DNA of 8,678 nt from Thermodesulfobacteriota bacterium (GTDB lineage: Bacteria > Desulfobacterota > Desulfocorpusculales > Desulfocorpusculum), in the NCBI GenBank assembly GCA_028275295.1, contig JAPWUY010000050.1, positions 1 to 8,678 on the forward strand, written 5' to 3'. The position numbers were made by a program, and so were the translations under genes. The notes under the pieces are model-generated. The model did no database searches, was not told the DNA's origin, and was given only the letters and a program-made list of their open reading frames with translations. Positions 1 to 6,107 of this stretch are shown here, piece after piece; position 1 is the first letter of the stretch, and every line of letters starts with the position of its first letter.

Positions 1-273
1 TGGTGGATGGTCTTCAAGGAGATGGAGAAGGACCTCAAGCGGCAGAAAAAGTTTGACGAGGCGGCCTGGATCTCGACGGTTTCCAAGAAGGCAGTTGAAG
101 TAGCGTACAACTTTTACGGGATAGAGGCCAAAAGCGTCTCCGAAACGGTCCTTCCCATGGCCTTTTCCTTGGTCTTCTACGTCATCTATACCATGTGGTG
201 GGGATATGCGATACTGTTTCTGTGCGAAGGAGTGGGCCTTCAGATGAAGCCAGGTGCCAAGAAAGAGGTATGA
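1..273 (+). CDS. Small membrane protein of unknown function, 5' end cut or uncertain
   Basis: The frame is open from the first base (two Trp codons precede the first ATG at 7) and stops with TGA at 271-273. The ATG at 7 has no visible Shine-Dalgarno, so the true start may lie outside the window. Counting from that Met, residues 1-46 are charged and rich in Lys/Glu, probably cytosolic and partly helical. Residues about 48-77 are strongly hydrophobic and aromatic, with a Tyr-Thr-Met-Trp-Trp-Gly-Tyr stretch, giving one long or two short membrane segments, followed by a basic tail ending Lys-Lys-Glu-Val. I do not recognise the family. Only 41 nt separate it from the PPDK-like gene downstream on the same strand, so the two are probably co-transcribed. 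Confident that it is a real gene because of the coherent membrane segment and the spacing; function unknown. Confidence 0.6.
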   Translation, partial: WWMVFKEMEKDLKRQKKFDEAAWISTVSKKAVEVAYNFYGIEAKSVSETVLPMAFSLVFYVIYTMWWGYAILFLCEGVGLQMKPGAKKEV

Positions 274-286
274 AGGTGGCCTGAAT

Positions 287-314
287 AAGGAGGGAGCCCC
301 CCGGGCTCAGCGTT
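287..314 (+). promoter_or_regulatory. Shine-Dalgarno separated from its start codon by a hairpin
   Basis: A strong Shine-Dalgarno, AAGGAGG (287-293), lies 21 nt before the ATG at 315, too far for normal use. Between them is a perfect GC-rich hairpin: GAGCCC (294-299), loop CCC, GGGCTC (303-308). When it is folded, only AGCGTT (309-314) separates the Shine-Dalgarno from the ATG, an ideal 6 nt. The frame is closed by TGA at 282-284 and contains no other ATG, GTG or TTG before 315, so the start itself is well fixed. The hairpin has no U-run after it, so it is unlikely to be a terminator. Confidence 0.55.
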
Positions 315-2954
315 ATGTCTCCATTGGCCAAGGTTCTCAAAAAGGTTCTCCATTGGAGACGGGATAAACAGGATACTTCCACGGACCCGGAGAGCCTTCA
401 GGGGCTGTTCAGGGCGAGGTACCACAGCTTCAGGTTGCTTCTCACGGCCAACTCCAGGGCCCTGGAAATGATGTCGGAAATGGAGAGGGCAGCTCGGGGG
501 GACAGACCCTTTGGCATGAGCTTTGTCAGGGCTCAGGTCACCGGAGTTTGCGTCAATGTGTTCAGGATGATAAAGCACCTGGACGAACTGGCCCCAGGAA
601 AATACAAGGCCCTCTTCCACCGCTTTCACGATATCCAACAAAGGATCAACCAGGAACTTGCCCCTCAAGGAATACCCGTTGCTCATCGATTGACCTATCC
701 CTTGGAAGTTGTGACAAGGGAAATGGCCGACATAGTGGGAAGCAAGATGGCGAACCTGGGCGAGGTGAGGATATTGGGCCTGAGGGTGCCGCCTGGGTTC
801 GTGATCTCCACATTGGCTTACAAGCGCTTCATGGAGGAGACAGACCTCCAAAGTGAAATCGACAGAAGGCTCCAATCCGCAGAACTCGACCATATGGCAA
901 CTCTTTATGGCCTCAGCGCTTCAATTCAGCAGCTGATACTGAGGACGCCTGTGCCCGATGAGGTAGCCGAGGCGATAATAGAGGCATACGGGGAGTTGGA
1001 GGAAAAGGCTGGAAGGGGTATCAGGGTCTCCATGAGAAGCAGTGCCTTGGCCGAGGACGTGGAAGGGACCTCGTTCGCCGGCCAGTACAAGAGCCTCCTC
1101 AATGTGAGCAAGGAGAGCTTGATAGATGCTTACAAAGAGATCCTCGCTAGCAAATATGGGGTTGCGGCAATCGCCTATCGCCAAAGCAGGGGCCTCAGGG
1201 ACGAGGACATAGCCATGTGCGTCGGATGCATGGCAATGGTTCCAGCAGTGGCAAGCGGTGTGGTGTATTCCAGAAATCCCCTCCACATCAGTGACGACTC
1301 CATCTTCATCAACTCGGCATGGGGCCTGCCCAAGACCGTGGTGGACGGAACCGTGGATCCAGATCTTTTCGTGGTGGCAAGAGGGGATCCCCTCAGGCTG
1401 GTGCACAAGGAGATAAGGCACAAGAAGGTAACCTTTGTCTGTTATCCCGAGGAGGGGGTGTGCCGTGTAGATCTCACAGGGGAGATGGCCAATGAGCCCT
1501 CCATCAGCGAGGAGAAAGCCTTGGAACTTGCCCACATAGCAATTCGTCTGGAGGAGCATTATGGGGCCCCACAGGACATAGAGTGGGCCATGGACATGGA
1601 TGGCCGAATTTACATATTGCAGTGCAGGCCATTGAAGCAAGGAGAGGTTTCTCAGACCATAGGGGGACCGGGGGACCCGGAGCTGGAGGATAGGATCCTA
1701 TTTGCTGGAGGCTCCACAGCGAGCCCAGGGGTGGGTAGCGGAAGGGTCTTCTGGGTAAGAAAGGATGCGGATCTTCTTCGGTTTCCCGAAGGCGGGGTGC
1801 TCGTGGCTCCTCAGGCAGTGCCCAAATGGGCCTCGGTTCTGGGAAAGGCTGCGGCAGTAGTTACCGAGCACGGCAGCATAACGGGTCACCTGGCCAATGT
1901 GGCCAGGGAATTCGGCGTGCCAGCCCTTCTGGGAGTGGGCGAGGGAATAAGAGGGCTCCAGGATGGGATGGTCGTGACTGTGGATGCCGATGGCCGAAGG
2001 GTTTACAGAGGGGTAGTGGAAGGCCTTTTGATGCGAAAACAAAAGCCCAGAAGCTTGATGGAGGGAAGCCCGGTCCATAGGACGTTGCTGCAAGTGATGA
2101 CCCACATAATCCCCCTCAACTTGGTGGACCCTGACAGTCCCCTCTTCAGGCCAGAAAAATGTCAGACCCTCCACGACATAACCCGATTCTGCCACGAGAA
2201 ATCCATCGAGGAGATGTTCTCCTTTGGGAAGAAGCACAACCTCCCCGAGCGGGCGAGCAAACAGCTTTTGTGTGAGGTGCCCATGCAATGGTGGGTGCTG
2301 GACCTAGGGGATGGAGTGGAGGGAGGGGGAAACGGAAAGTTCGTGAGGCTCGAGGAGATCCGCTCGATCCCCATGCTTGCCCTCTGGGAGGGAATAACGG
2401 CAGTGCCGTGGGAGGGTCCGCCTCCTGTGGATGCCAAGGGATTCATGTCGGTCATGGTCCAGGCTACAACAAACCCGGCCCTGGATCCAGCCCTTCACTC
2501 CCCGTACGCCAACAAGAACTATTTCATGATCTCTCGGGACTTTTGCAGCCTCAGCTCCAGATTTGGGTTTCATTTCTCGGTGGTGGAGGCCCTTGTGGGG
2601 GAGAGACCACAGGAGAATTACATAAGCTTTCAGTTCAAAGGAGGGGCAGCGGATCTGCCGAGGAGGGCGGGCAGGGCGGTCTTCGTGGCTGACATTTTGA
2701 GGCGCTACGGATTCAGGGCGGAGGTCAAGGAGGATGCTGTATTTGCAAGGCTCGATGGTGGAGAGGAAGAGTTCATGCGAACGAGGCTCAAGATTTTGGG
2801 TTACTTGATCATCCACACTCGTCAGCTGGACATGGTCATGGCAAATCCAGCCAGGTTCAGAATCCATAGGGAGAAGATCTTGAGGGACTTGGAATCCTTG
2901 ACAATGGAGGCCCAAAAGCCCGAAGCGGCGATTCTCAGGGATGGGAGAAGCTGA
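315..2954 (+). CDS. PEP synthase/PPDK-like phosphotransferase lacking the PEP/pyruvate barrel
   Basis: This 879-residue protein has four visible parts. Residues 1-130 are a mostly helical N-terminal region. Residues about 132-442 are a PPDK/PEP-synthase ATP-grasp nucleotide-binding domain: Gly-Ser-Lys144-Met-Ala-Asn-Leu-Gly near the start, Arg241-Ser-Ser-Ala with Glu247-Asp248, Gly-Val-Val-Tyr-Ser-Arg-Asn-Pro at 315-322, Asp421-Ile-Glu423-Trp, and Gln436-Cys-Arg-Pro-Leu at the end. Residues about 460-570 are the swivelling phosphohistidine domain, with His525 in Thr-Gly-His-Leu-Ala followed by Ala-Arg-Glu-Phe-Gly-Val-Pro-Ala. Residues about 575-879 do not look like the PEP/pyruvate TIM barrel that normally follows. 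They hold a Cys616-X3-His620-X5-Cys626-His627 cluster and are otherwise unassigned. The protein should therefore phosphorylate His525 from ATP, but the final acceptor is unknown. The architecture is reminiscent of other PPDK-like phosphotransferases that swap the acceptor domain (rifampicin phosphotransferase, for example). No signal peptide or membrane segment is visible, so it is probably cytosolic. It converges on the kor operon. Confidence 0.85.
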   Translation: MSPLAKVLKKVLHWRRDKQDTSTDPESLQGLFRARYHSFRLLLTANSRALEMMSEMERAARGDRPFGMSFVRAQVTGVCVNVFRMIKHLDELAPGKYKALFHRFHDIQQRINQELAPQGIPVAHRLTYPLEVVTREMADIVGSKMANLGEVRILGLRVPPGFVISTLAYKRFMEETDLQSEIDRRLQSAELDHMATLYGLSASIQQLILRTPVPDEVAEAIIEAYGELEEKAGRGIRVSMRSSALAEDVEGTSFAGQYKSLLNVSKESLIDAYKEILASKYGVAAIAYRQSRGLRDEDIAMCVGCMAMVPAVASGVVYSRNPLHISDDSIFINSAWGLPKTVVDGTVDPDLFVVARGDPLRLVHKEIRHKKVTFVCYPEEGVCRVDLTGEMANEPSISEEKALELAHIAIRLEEHYGAPQDIEWAMDMDGRIYILQCRPLKQGEVSQTIGGPGDPELEDRILFAGGSTASPGVGSGRVFWVRKDADLLRFPEGGVLVAPQAVPKWASVLGKAAAVVTEHGSITGHLANVAREFGVPALLGVGEGIRGLQDGMVVTVDADGRRVYRGVVEGLLMRKQKPRSLMEGSPVHRTLLQVMTHIIPLNLVDPDSPLFRPEKCQTLHDITRFCHEKSIEEMFSFGKKHNLPERASKQLLCEVPMQWWVLDLGDGVEGGGNGKFVRLEEIRSIPMLALWEGITAVPWEGPPPVDAKGFMSVMVQATTNPALDPALHSPYANKNYFMISRDFCSLSSRFGFHFSVVEALVGERPQENYISFQFKGGAADLPRRAGRAVFVADILRRYGFRAEVKEDAVFARLDGGEEEFMRTRLKILGYLIIHTRQLDMVMANPARFRIHREKILRDLESLTMEAQKPEAAILRDGRS

Positions 2955-2993
2955 GGTAACCCCCCTTCCCATGACCCTGGGGGTTCTCCTCAG
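2951..2993. terminator. Bidirectional terminator-like hairpin between convergent genes
   Basis: The 35-nt gap between the PPDK-like stop and the korC stop is part of a two-tier hairpin. The outer stem pairs CTGAGG (2951-2956) with CCTCAG (2988-2993), and the inner stem pairs AACCCCC (2958-2964) with GGGGGTT (2979-2985), around a 14-nt loop. Small internal loops (1 nt against 2 nt) separate the tiers. The stop codons of both genes (TGA at 2952-2954 on +, TGA at 2992-2990 on -) lie inside the outer arms. There is no long U-run on either side, so efficiency as an intrinsic terminator is uncertain; it may instead protect 3' ends. Confidence 0.5.
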
Positions 2994-3571
2994 TCCTCTG
3001 GCGATGGGGCCTCCCTGAAGGTTATCTTCTCCCTCATGGAATCAGCCACGCTGTAGCCAGCATCCAATGCCTTCAGGAAGATCTCCTCCAAGCCCCTGGG
3101 CGCCCTTTCCCTAACCGCCATCCTCATCGCCTCTATGGTCACATGGGGACAGAGGACCGCTATTGCCCCCAGGGAGACTATGTTGGCCATCTGTCCTTTC
3201 CCCGTGGCCTCTAAAGCTATCCTCTTCAGGGGCAGAGGCGCTATCCATCCCTCAGGCATCTGGGTAACCATCTCTGGATCCAGGAGCACTATGCCTTTGG
3301 GCTTCAATAGCTTTGCCCCTTCGTCGCATCCTTGCTGGGTGAATGGCACCAGGAGATCCAGGGCAATGGGTTTGGGATGATCTATCTCCTCCTCGCTTAT
3401 TACCACTTCTGCGTTGCTGTTCCCACCCCTCACCTGGGGCCCATAGCTCACGGTCTGGACCACATGCCTGCCTCCAAAAAGCCCAGCAGCCTCAGCCAAT
3501 ATCATCCCCGCAAGCACAACTCCCTGTCCCCCAGTGCCGCTGAAGCGAACCTCATAGCGCTGCGCAGCCAT
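2990..3571 (-). CDS. korC: 2-oxoacid:ferredoxin oxidoreductase, gamma subunit
   Basis: This 193-residue protein is a typical gamma subunit of the 2-oxoacid:acceptor oxidoreductase family, close to the usual 180-190 residues. The N-terminal Gly-Thr-Gly-Gly-Gln-Gly-Val-Val-Leu-Ala-Gly (12-22) is the family signature. It is followed by Ser-Tyr-Gly-Pro-Gln-Val-Arg-Gly-Gly (42-50) and a Ser-Asn-Ala-Glu-Val-Val-Ile strand, as expected for the domain involved in CoA binding and subunit contacts. It acts in the cytosol as part of the complex with the three proteins encoded upstream. It is the last gene of the operon, starting 9 nt after the beta stop with a weak purine-rich Shine-Dalgarno (GGATGAGAG) directly before the ATG. 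The enzyme makes succinyl-CoA, CO2 and reduced ferredoxin from 2-oxoglutarate and CoA, or runs in reverse. Family assignment is certain; the exact substrate is inferred from the alpha subunit. Confidence 0.9.
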   Translation of the reverse strand: MAAQRYEVRFSGTGGQGVVLAGMILAEAAGLFGGRHVVQTVSYGPQVRGGNSNAEVVISEEEIDHPKPIALDLLVPFTQQGCDEGAKLLKPKGIVLLDPEMVTQMPEGWIAPLPLKRIALEATGKGQMANIVSLGAIAVLCPHVTIEAMRMAVRERAPRGLEEIFLKALDAGYSVADSMREKITFREAPSPED

Positions 3572-3580
3572 CTCTCATCC

Positions 3581-4468
3581 TCAGTAGATCTGATGGGATT
3601 CCAACATCTTGGATATCTCCTGGGGATCAATCCTGTAGGGGACCCCCTCCATTGCCCTCTTTCTCACCTTCTCGTACTCGCTCTGGTAGTCGGGCATGTC
3701 CCTATCTACCAGGACACCTATTCTGAATTTCCCCTGGAGCTCCTCGGGTCTCATCTTCTTTGCCCTCTCCACCGCAACAGCATGCTCGGCCATCCACCTC
3801 ATGCTCTCCACTGCATCGCCCAAGAAGTTGAGCTTTCCAAAATGGGTCGGACAGTGGCTTATCACTTCCACGACTGCGAAGCCGACCTTCTCCATCGCCC
3901 TCTGGAAAAGCTTGTCCAGGAGATTCACGTGGTAGATGGTCCCCCTGGCCACCAAGCTGGCTCCTGCTGCCTCAACGAGCCTGGCGATGTCGAAGGCATG
4001 CTCCGCGTGTCCGTATGGGGATGTGCTGGCCCTGAGGCCGTGGGGAGTGGTGGGGGAGGACTGTCCACCGGTCATTCCGTAGATGTTGTTATTGACTATG
4101 ATGGCCGTCAGATCCACGTTTCTTCTCGCCGCATGGATTAGATGGTTACCTCCTATGGCCGTGGCGTCCCCGTCTCCCATGATCACGATGACCTTGAGAT
4201 GGGGCTTGGCCAGCTTTATCCCCGTGGCGAAGGTCAGGGCCCTTCCGTGGGTCGTATGGAGGGTGTTGAAATCCACGTAGACCGGAAGCCTCCCCGCACA
4301 GCCTATGCCCGAGACGAGGACCACCTCGTCCTTGGACAAGCCCAGGGCGTGAACCGTCCTGATAAGGGATCCGAGCACTATTCCATTGCCACAGCCAGGA
4401 CACCACACATGGGGGAACTTCTTGTCGTGGCGAAGGTAATGATAGATGAGTCTTCTCTCCTCGTTCAT
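3581..4468 (-). CDS. korB: 2-oxoacid:ferredoxin oxidoreductase, beta (thiamine diphosphate) subunit
   Basis: This 295-residue subunit binds thiamine diphosphate and the proximal 4Fe-4S cluster. The thiamine motif starts at Gly98-Asp-Gly-Asp and runs to Val-Asn-Asn at about 127. The cluster cysteines are visible as Cys23-Pro-Gly-Cys26, Cys57 in Gly-Ile-Gly-Cys-Ala-Gly-Arg, and Cys206 in Ser-His-Cys-Pro-Thr-His-Phe-Gly. This spacing (34 and 149 residues) closely follows that of characterised archaeal two-subunit 2-oxoacid oxidoreductases. Its ATG overlaps the alpha stop as ATGA (4465-4468), so translation is probably coupled to korA. Length is normal and no key residue is missing. Together with alpha it forms the catalytic core in which the 2-oxoacid is decarboxylated on thiamine and electrons pass through the cluster to ferredoxin. 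Confidence 0.93.
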   Translation of the reverse strand: MNEERRLIYHYLRHDKKFPHVWCPGCGNGIVLGSLIRTVHALGLSKDEVVLVSGIGCAGRLPVYVDFNTLHTTHGRALTFATGIKLAKPHLKVIVIMGDGDATAIGGNHLIHAARRNVDLTAIIVNNNIYGMTGGQSSPTTPHGLRASTSPYGHAEHAFDIARLVEAAGASLVARGTIYHVNLLDKLFQRAMEKVGFAVVEVISHCPTHFGKLNFLGDAVESMRWMAEHAVAVERAKKMRPEELQGKFRIGVLVDRDMPDYQSEYEKVRKRAMEGVPYRIDPQEISKMLESHQIY

Positions 4469-5613
4469 CTGGACTCCTCCAGAATGGGCTCCAGGATCTC
4501 GTTGGGGGTGAGGAGCCTGCCCAGAGCCTTGCTCACGGTGAGGACCTCACCTCTGCCTCTCACCACCCTTTTGACCTCTCGGGAGATCTGACCCATGTTC
4601 ATCTCCGGAACGAGGAAGACCTTGCATCCCTTAAGGGCCTCCTCTATGGCCCTTCTGCAGAAGGGCCAGATGGTGATCAACCTCACCAACCCCACCTTCT
4701 TTCCCTTTTCCCTGGCTTCCAAGACCGCCCTCTTCGCTGCCCTGGCCACGGATCCGTACGCCACGATGCAGATATCCGCGTCCTCCATCTGAAAGGTGTC
4801 CCAGGTCTGGATGTCGTCGAGATGGCTCCATATCTTTCTGAAGAGCCTGGCCATGAATGGCTCTATCTCGTCCTCCCTTAGGGTTGGAAACCCTCGCACA
4901 TCGTGGGTGAGGCCTGTGACATGGTACCTGTAACCTTCACCGAAAGGCGCCATGGGAGGCACACCGAATGACGTGTCCTCGTAAGGGATATACCATTCTG
5001 GCGGAACGCTTGGTTTCACCCTGTCGAAGATCTCGAGGGAGGAAGGATCTGGGAGCACGACGTTTTCCCTCATATGCCCCACCACCTCGTCCATGAGGAG
5101 GATCACAGGGGTGCGATACTTTTCCGAAAGATTGAAAGCCCGCACAGTGAGCTCGAAACATTCCCTGACGCTCCATGGGGTAAGGGCGATTATGGGGTGA
5201 TCTCCATGGGTCCCCCACCTTGCCTGCTGGACATCTCCTTGGGATGGACTGGTGGGTAGTCCTGTGCTCGGCCCTCCCCTCATCACGTTCACTATGACGC
5301 AAGGGACCTCTGCCATGCAGGCAAATCCGATATGCTCTTGCATCAGGGAGAAACCGGGCCCGCTTGTGGCTGTCATCGCCTTCACACCGGCCAGAGAAGC
5401 CCCTATTACAGCTCCCAAGCTGGCTATCTCATCCTCCATCTGAATGAATGTTCCTCCGACCGCTGGCAGTCTGTACGAGAGCACTTCGGCTATCTCCGAT
5501 GAAGGGGTTATGGGATAGCCGGCATAGAAACGACAACCAGCAGCTATGGCCCCCTCTGCGCATGCCTCATTGCCCTGAATGAGCTTTGGCCTCCTCTCTT
5601 CCTCGCCTCCCAT
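4465..5613 (-). CDS. korA: 2-oxoacid:ferredoxin oxidoreductase, alpha subunit
   Basis: This 382-residue subunit matches the usual length of KorA. It carries Gly-Tyr-Pro-Ile-Thr-Pro-Ser-Ser-Glu (32-40), the family motif contacting substrate and thiamine, Gln58-Met-Glu-Asp-Glu, Thr-Ser-Gly-Pro-Gly (83-87), and Gly-Pro-Ser-Thr-Gly-Leu-Pro-Thr (114-121) followed by Gln-Gly-Asp-Val and Trp-Gly-Thr-His-Gly-Asp-His. The style Asp-Glu-Val-Val-Gly-His-Met-Arg-Glu is what I associate with 2-oxoglutarate-type enzymes, hence the symbol; a branched-chain 2-oxoacid enzyme (Vor) is the main alternative. The same frame stays open to 5991, but I place the start at 5613: it has a strong AAGGAGG three nt upstream, gives a normal length, and everything upstream of it in this frame lacks family similarity and lies over korD. 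It overlaps the end of korD by 47 nt, and its Shine-Dalgarno lies inside korD. Confidence 0.92.
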   Translation of the reverse strand: MGGEEERRPKLIQGNEACAEGAIAAGCRFYAGYPITPSSEIAEVLSYRLPAVGGTFIQMEDEIASLGAVIGASLAGVKAMTATSGPGFSLMQEHIGFACMAEVPCVIVNVMRGGPSTGLPTSPSQGDVQQARWGTHGDHPIIALTPWSVRECFELTVRAFNLSEKYRTPVILLMDEVVGHMRENVVLPDPSSLEIFDRVKPSVPPEWYIPYEDTSFGVPPMAPFGEGYRYHVTGLTHDVRGFPTLREDEIEPFMARLFRKIWSHLDDIQTWDTFQMEDADICIVAYGSVARAAKRAVLEAREKGKKVGLVRLITIWPFCRRAIEEALKGCKVFLVPEMNMGQISREVKRVVRGRGEVLTVSKALGRLLTPNEILEPILEESR

Positions 5614-5857
5614 TCTCCTCCTTCCCCCCGTCCTCCACAACCTCGATGGCGAAGTCCGGGCACCTGAGCTCACAAAGCCTGCACAGGACACATGCCTCTT
5701 TCTCCCTCCACCTGGGATAACCCCTGGGATCCTTCTCCAGGGCCTCCTTGGGGCAGAATGAGACGCATATCCCACACCTCTTGCACCAGTCCTTGTAGAC
5801 CCTGAGCTCTTTGACCCGCTTGGATCTTTTAGCGGCCCCTGGCTCTCTCTTGTGCAT
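5567..5857 (-). CDS. korD: 2-oxoacid:ferredoxin oxidoreductase, delta (ferredoxin-like) subunit
   Basis: This 96-residue protein has two 4Fe-4S binding motifs, Cys25-X2-Cys28-X2-Cys31-X3-Cys35-Pro and Cys56-X2-Cys59-X2-Cys62-X3-Cys66-Pro, the bacterial 2[4Fe-4S] ferredoxin fold used as the electron-exit subunit of four-subunit 2-oxoacid oxidoreductases. The N-terminus is basic. The last about 20 residues, rich in Gly, Glu and Arg, lie after the fold and are encoded partly in the 47-nt overlap with korA. It is the first gene of the operon. The ATG at 5857 is preceded by a G-run (GGGGGG, 3 nt away) rather than a classic Shine-Dalgarno; the frame closes at a TGA (5887-5885) with no better start, so the choice is sound. 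It passes electrons from the alpha/beta core to free ferredoxin in the cytosol. Confidence 0.92.
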   Translation of the reverse strand: MHKREPGAAKRSKRVKELRVYKDWCKRCGICVSFCPKEALEKDPRGYPRWREKEACVLCRLCELRCPDFAIEVVEDGGKEENGRRGREEAKAHSGQ

Positions 5858-5867
5858 AAACCCCCCA

Positions 5868-5880
5868 GAAGATGATCTTC
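5868..5880. promoter_or_regulatory. Perfect 13-bp dyad in the korD leader, candidate operator
   Basis: GAAGAT-G-ATCTTC is a perfect 6-bp inverted repeat around one base, lying 10 nt upstream of the korD start codon. With the preceding CCCA it forms CCCAGAAGA (5864-5872), which recurs at 5961-5969 in a second, larger dyad. The position between the likely kor transcription start and the start codon suits a repressor site or an RNA hairpin affecting korD translation. No known regulator motif is recognised. Confidence 0.35.
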
Positions 5881-5895
5881 CCTTTCACTCCCTCT

Positions 5896-5901
5896 TATAT
5901 A
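5896..5901 (-). promoter_or_regulatory. Candidate -10 element for the kor operon
   Basis: Reading the minus strand, TATATA (within GGTATATAAG) is the only AT-rich hexamer in an otherwise GC-rich leader, and it would place the transcription start near 5889, about 30 nt before the korD ATG. The -35 region at 16-18 nt spacing is poor (TAGTGG or similar), so the promoter would be weak or activator-dependent. Confidence 0.3.
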
Positions 5902-5923
5902 CCATACACCCCCTCGAGCCACT

Positions 5924-5944
5924 AGCCCACGGGCTTCAGCGTGG
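5924..5944. repeat. GC-rich hairpin resembling an IS200/IS605-type end
   Basis: The stretch contains AGCCC-AC-GGGCT (5924-5935) overlapping CCACG (5927-5931), an 8-nt loop GGCTTCAG, and CGTGG (5940-5944). The wording CCCACGGGCTTCAGC followed by GTGG is like the imperfect terminal hairpins I associate with IS200/IS605 and TnpB elements, with two bases missing from the second arm. No transposase or TnpB gene is nearby, so at most this is a relic. It may equally be a chance dyad in a regulatory region. Confidence 0.25.
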
Positions 5945-5963
5945 AAATCACCTTGCCAATCCC

Positions 5964-5996
5964 AGAAGAGGCATCTCGAGGCCTCGGGCATCTTCT
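5964..5996. repeat. Nested dyad and direct-repeat cluster in the kor/NO reductase control region
   Basis: A perfect 10-bp palindrome CGAGGCCTCG (5977-5986) is directly flanked on both sides by the same 7-bp direct repeat GGCATCT (5970-5976 and 5987-5993). Outside these, AGAAGA (5964-5969) and TCTTCT (5991-5996) form an inverted repeat. The order is AGAAGA, GGCATCT, palindrome, GGCATCT, with the TCTTCT arm overlapping the last repeat. Such compact order is suggestive of a multi-site protein-binding element, but no known motif is recognised. Confidence 0.4.
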
Positions 5997-6020
5997 CTCA
6001 AAAAGAGAGGCCCTGGGCCT
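5995..6020. repeat. Two adjacent small inverted repeats upstream of the NO reductase promoter
   Basis: CTCTC (5995-5999), loop AAAAA, GAGAG (6005-6009) is followed and overlapped by AGGCCC-T-GGGCCT (6008-6020), a perfect 6-1-6 dyad with the same geometry as the dyad in the korD leader. They lie 21 nt upstream of the proposed -35 box at 6041, a position suited to an activator. Confidence 0.3.
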
Positions 6021-6040
6021 GGAAATGAGGACCTATTCTC

Positions 6041-6069
6041 TTGCTTCCTTTGTCTTTGCCGAGTATAAA
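6041..6069 (+). promoter_or_regulatory. Candidate sigma-70 promoter of the NO reductase gene
   Basis: TTGCTT (6041-6046) and TATAAA (6064-6069) are separated by exactly 17 nt. The -10 matches consensus at five of six positions; the -35 matches at three, so help from an activator is plausible. Transcription would start near 6076, giving a leader of about 30 nt. I found no convincing FNR/DNR-type or NsrR-type site here. Confidence 0.5.
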
Positions 6070-6107
6070 ATTCTTGCATTACCAGATGGGAGAAACTGGA
6101 GGTTCCA

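Noticed and set aside
240..1640. Two long minus-strand open frames opposite the PPDK-like gene
   Set aside because: They are antisense to a protein with clear motifs, their products have no recognisable domain, and they are a by-product of codon bias.
2304..2972. Minus-strand open frame of 222 codons opposite the end of the PPDK-like gene
   Set aside because: Considered because the C-terminal domain there is unassigned, but the plus-strand frame has consistent protein character to its stop and the antisense product has none.
3332..4141. Long plus-strand open frame (269 codons) across korB and korC
   Set aside because: It runs antisense to two clear genes and its product, rich in His, Leu and Pro, shows no domain; it reflects the GC and codon bias of the opposite strand.
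5614..5991. 126-codon upstream extension of the korA frame, giving a 508-residue protein
   Set aside because: It lies over korD in another frame and over the intergenic region, has low-complexity Gly/Arg/Ser content, and lacks family similarity; the internal ATG at 5613 has a strong Shine-Dalgarno and gives the normal length.
5858..6107. Search for a small RNA, riboswitch or FNR/NsrR-type box in the divergent region
   Set aside because: Several dyads are present, but none matches a motif I can name and no extended conserved RNA fold is evident.
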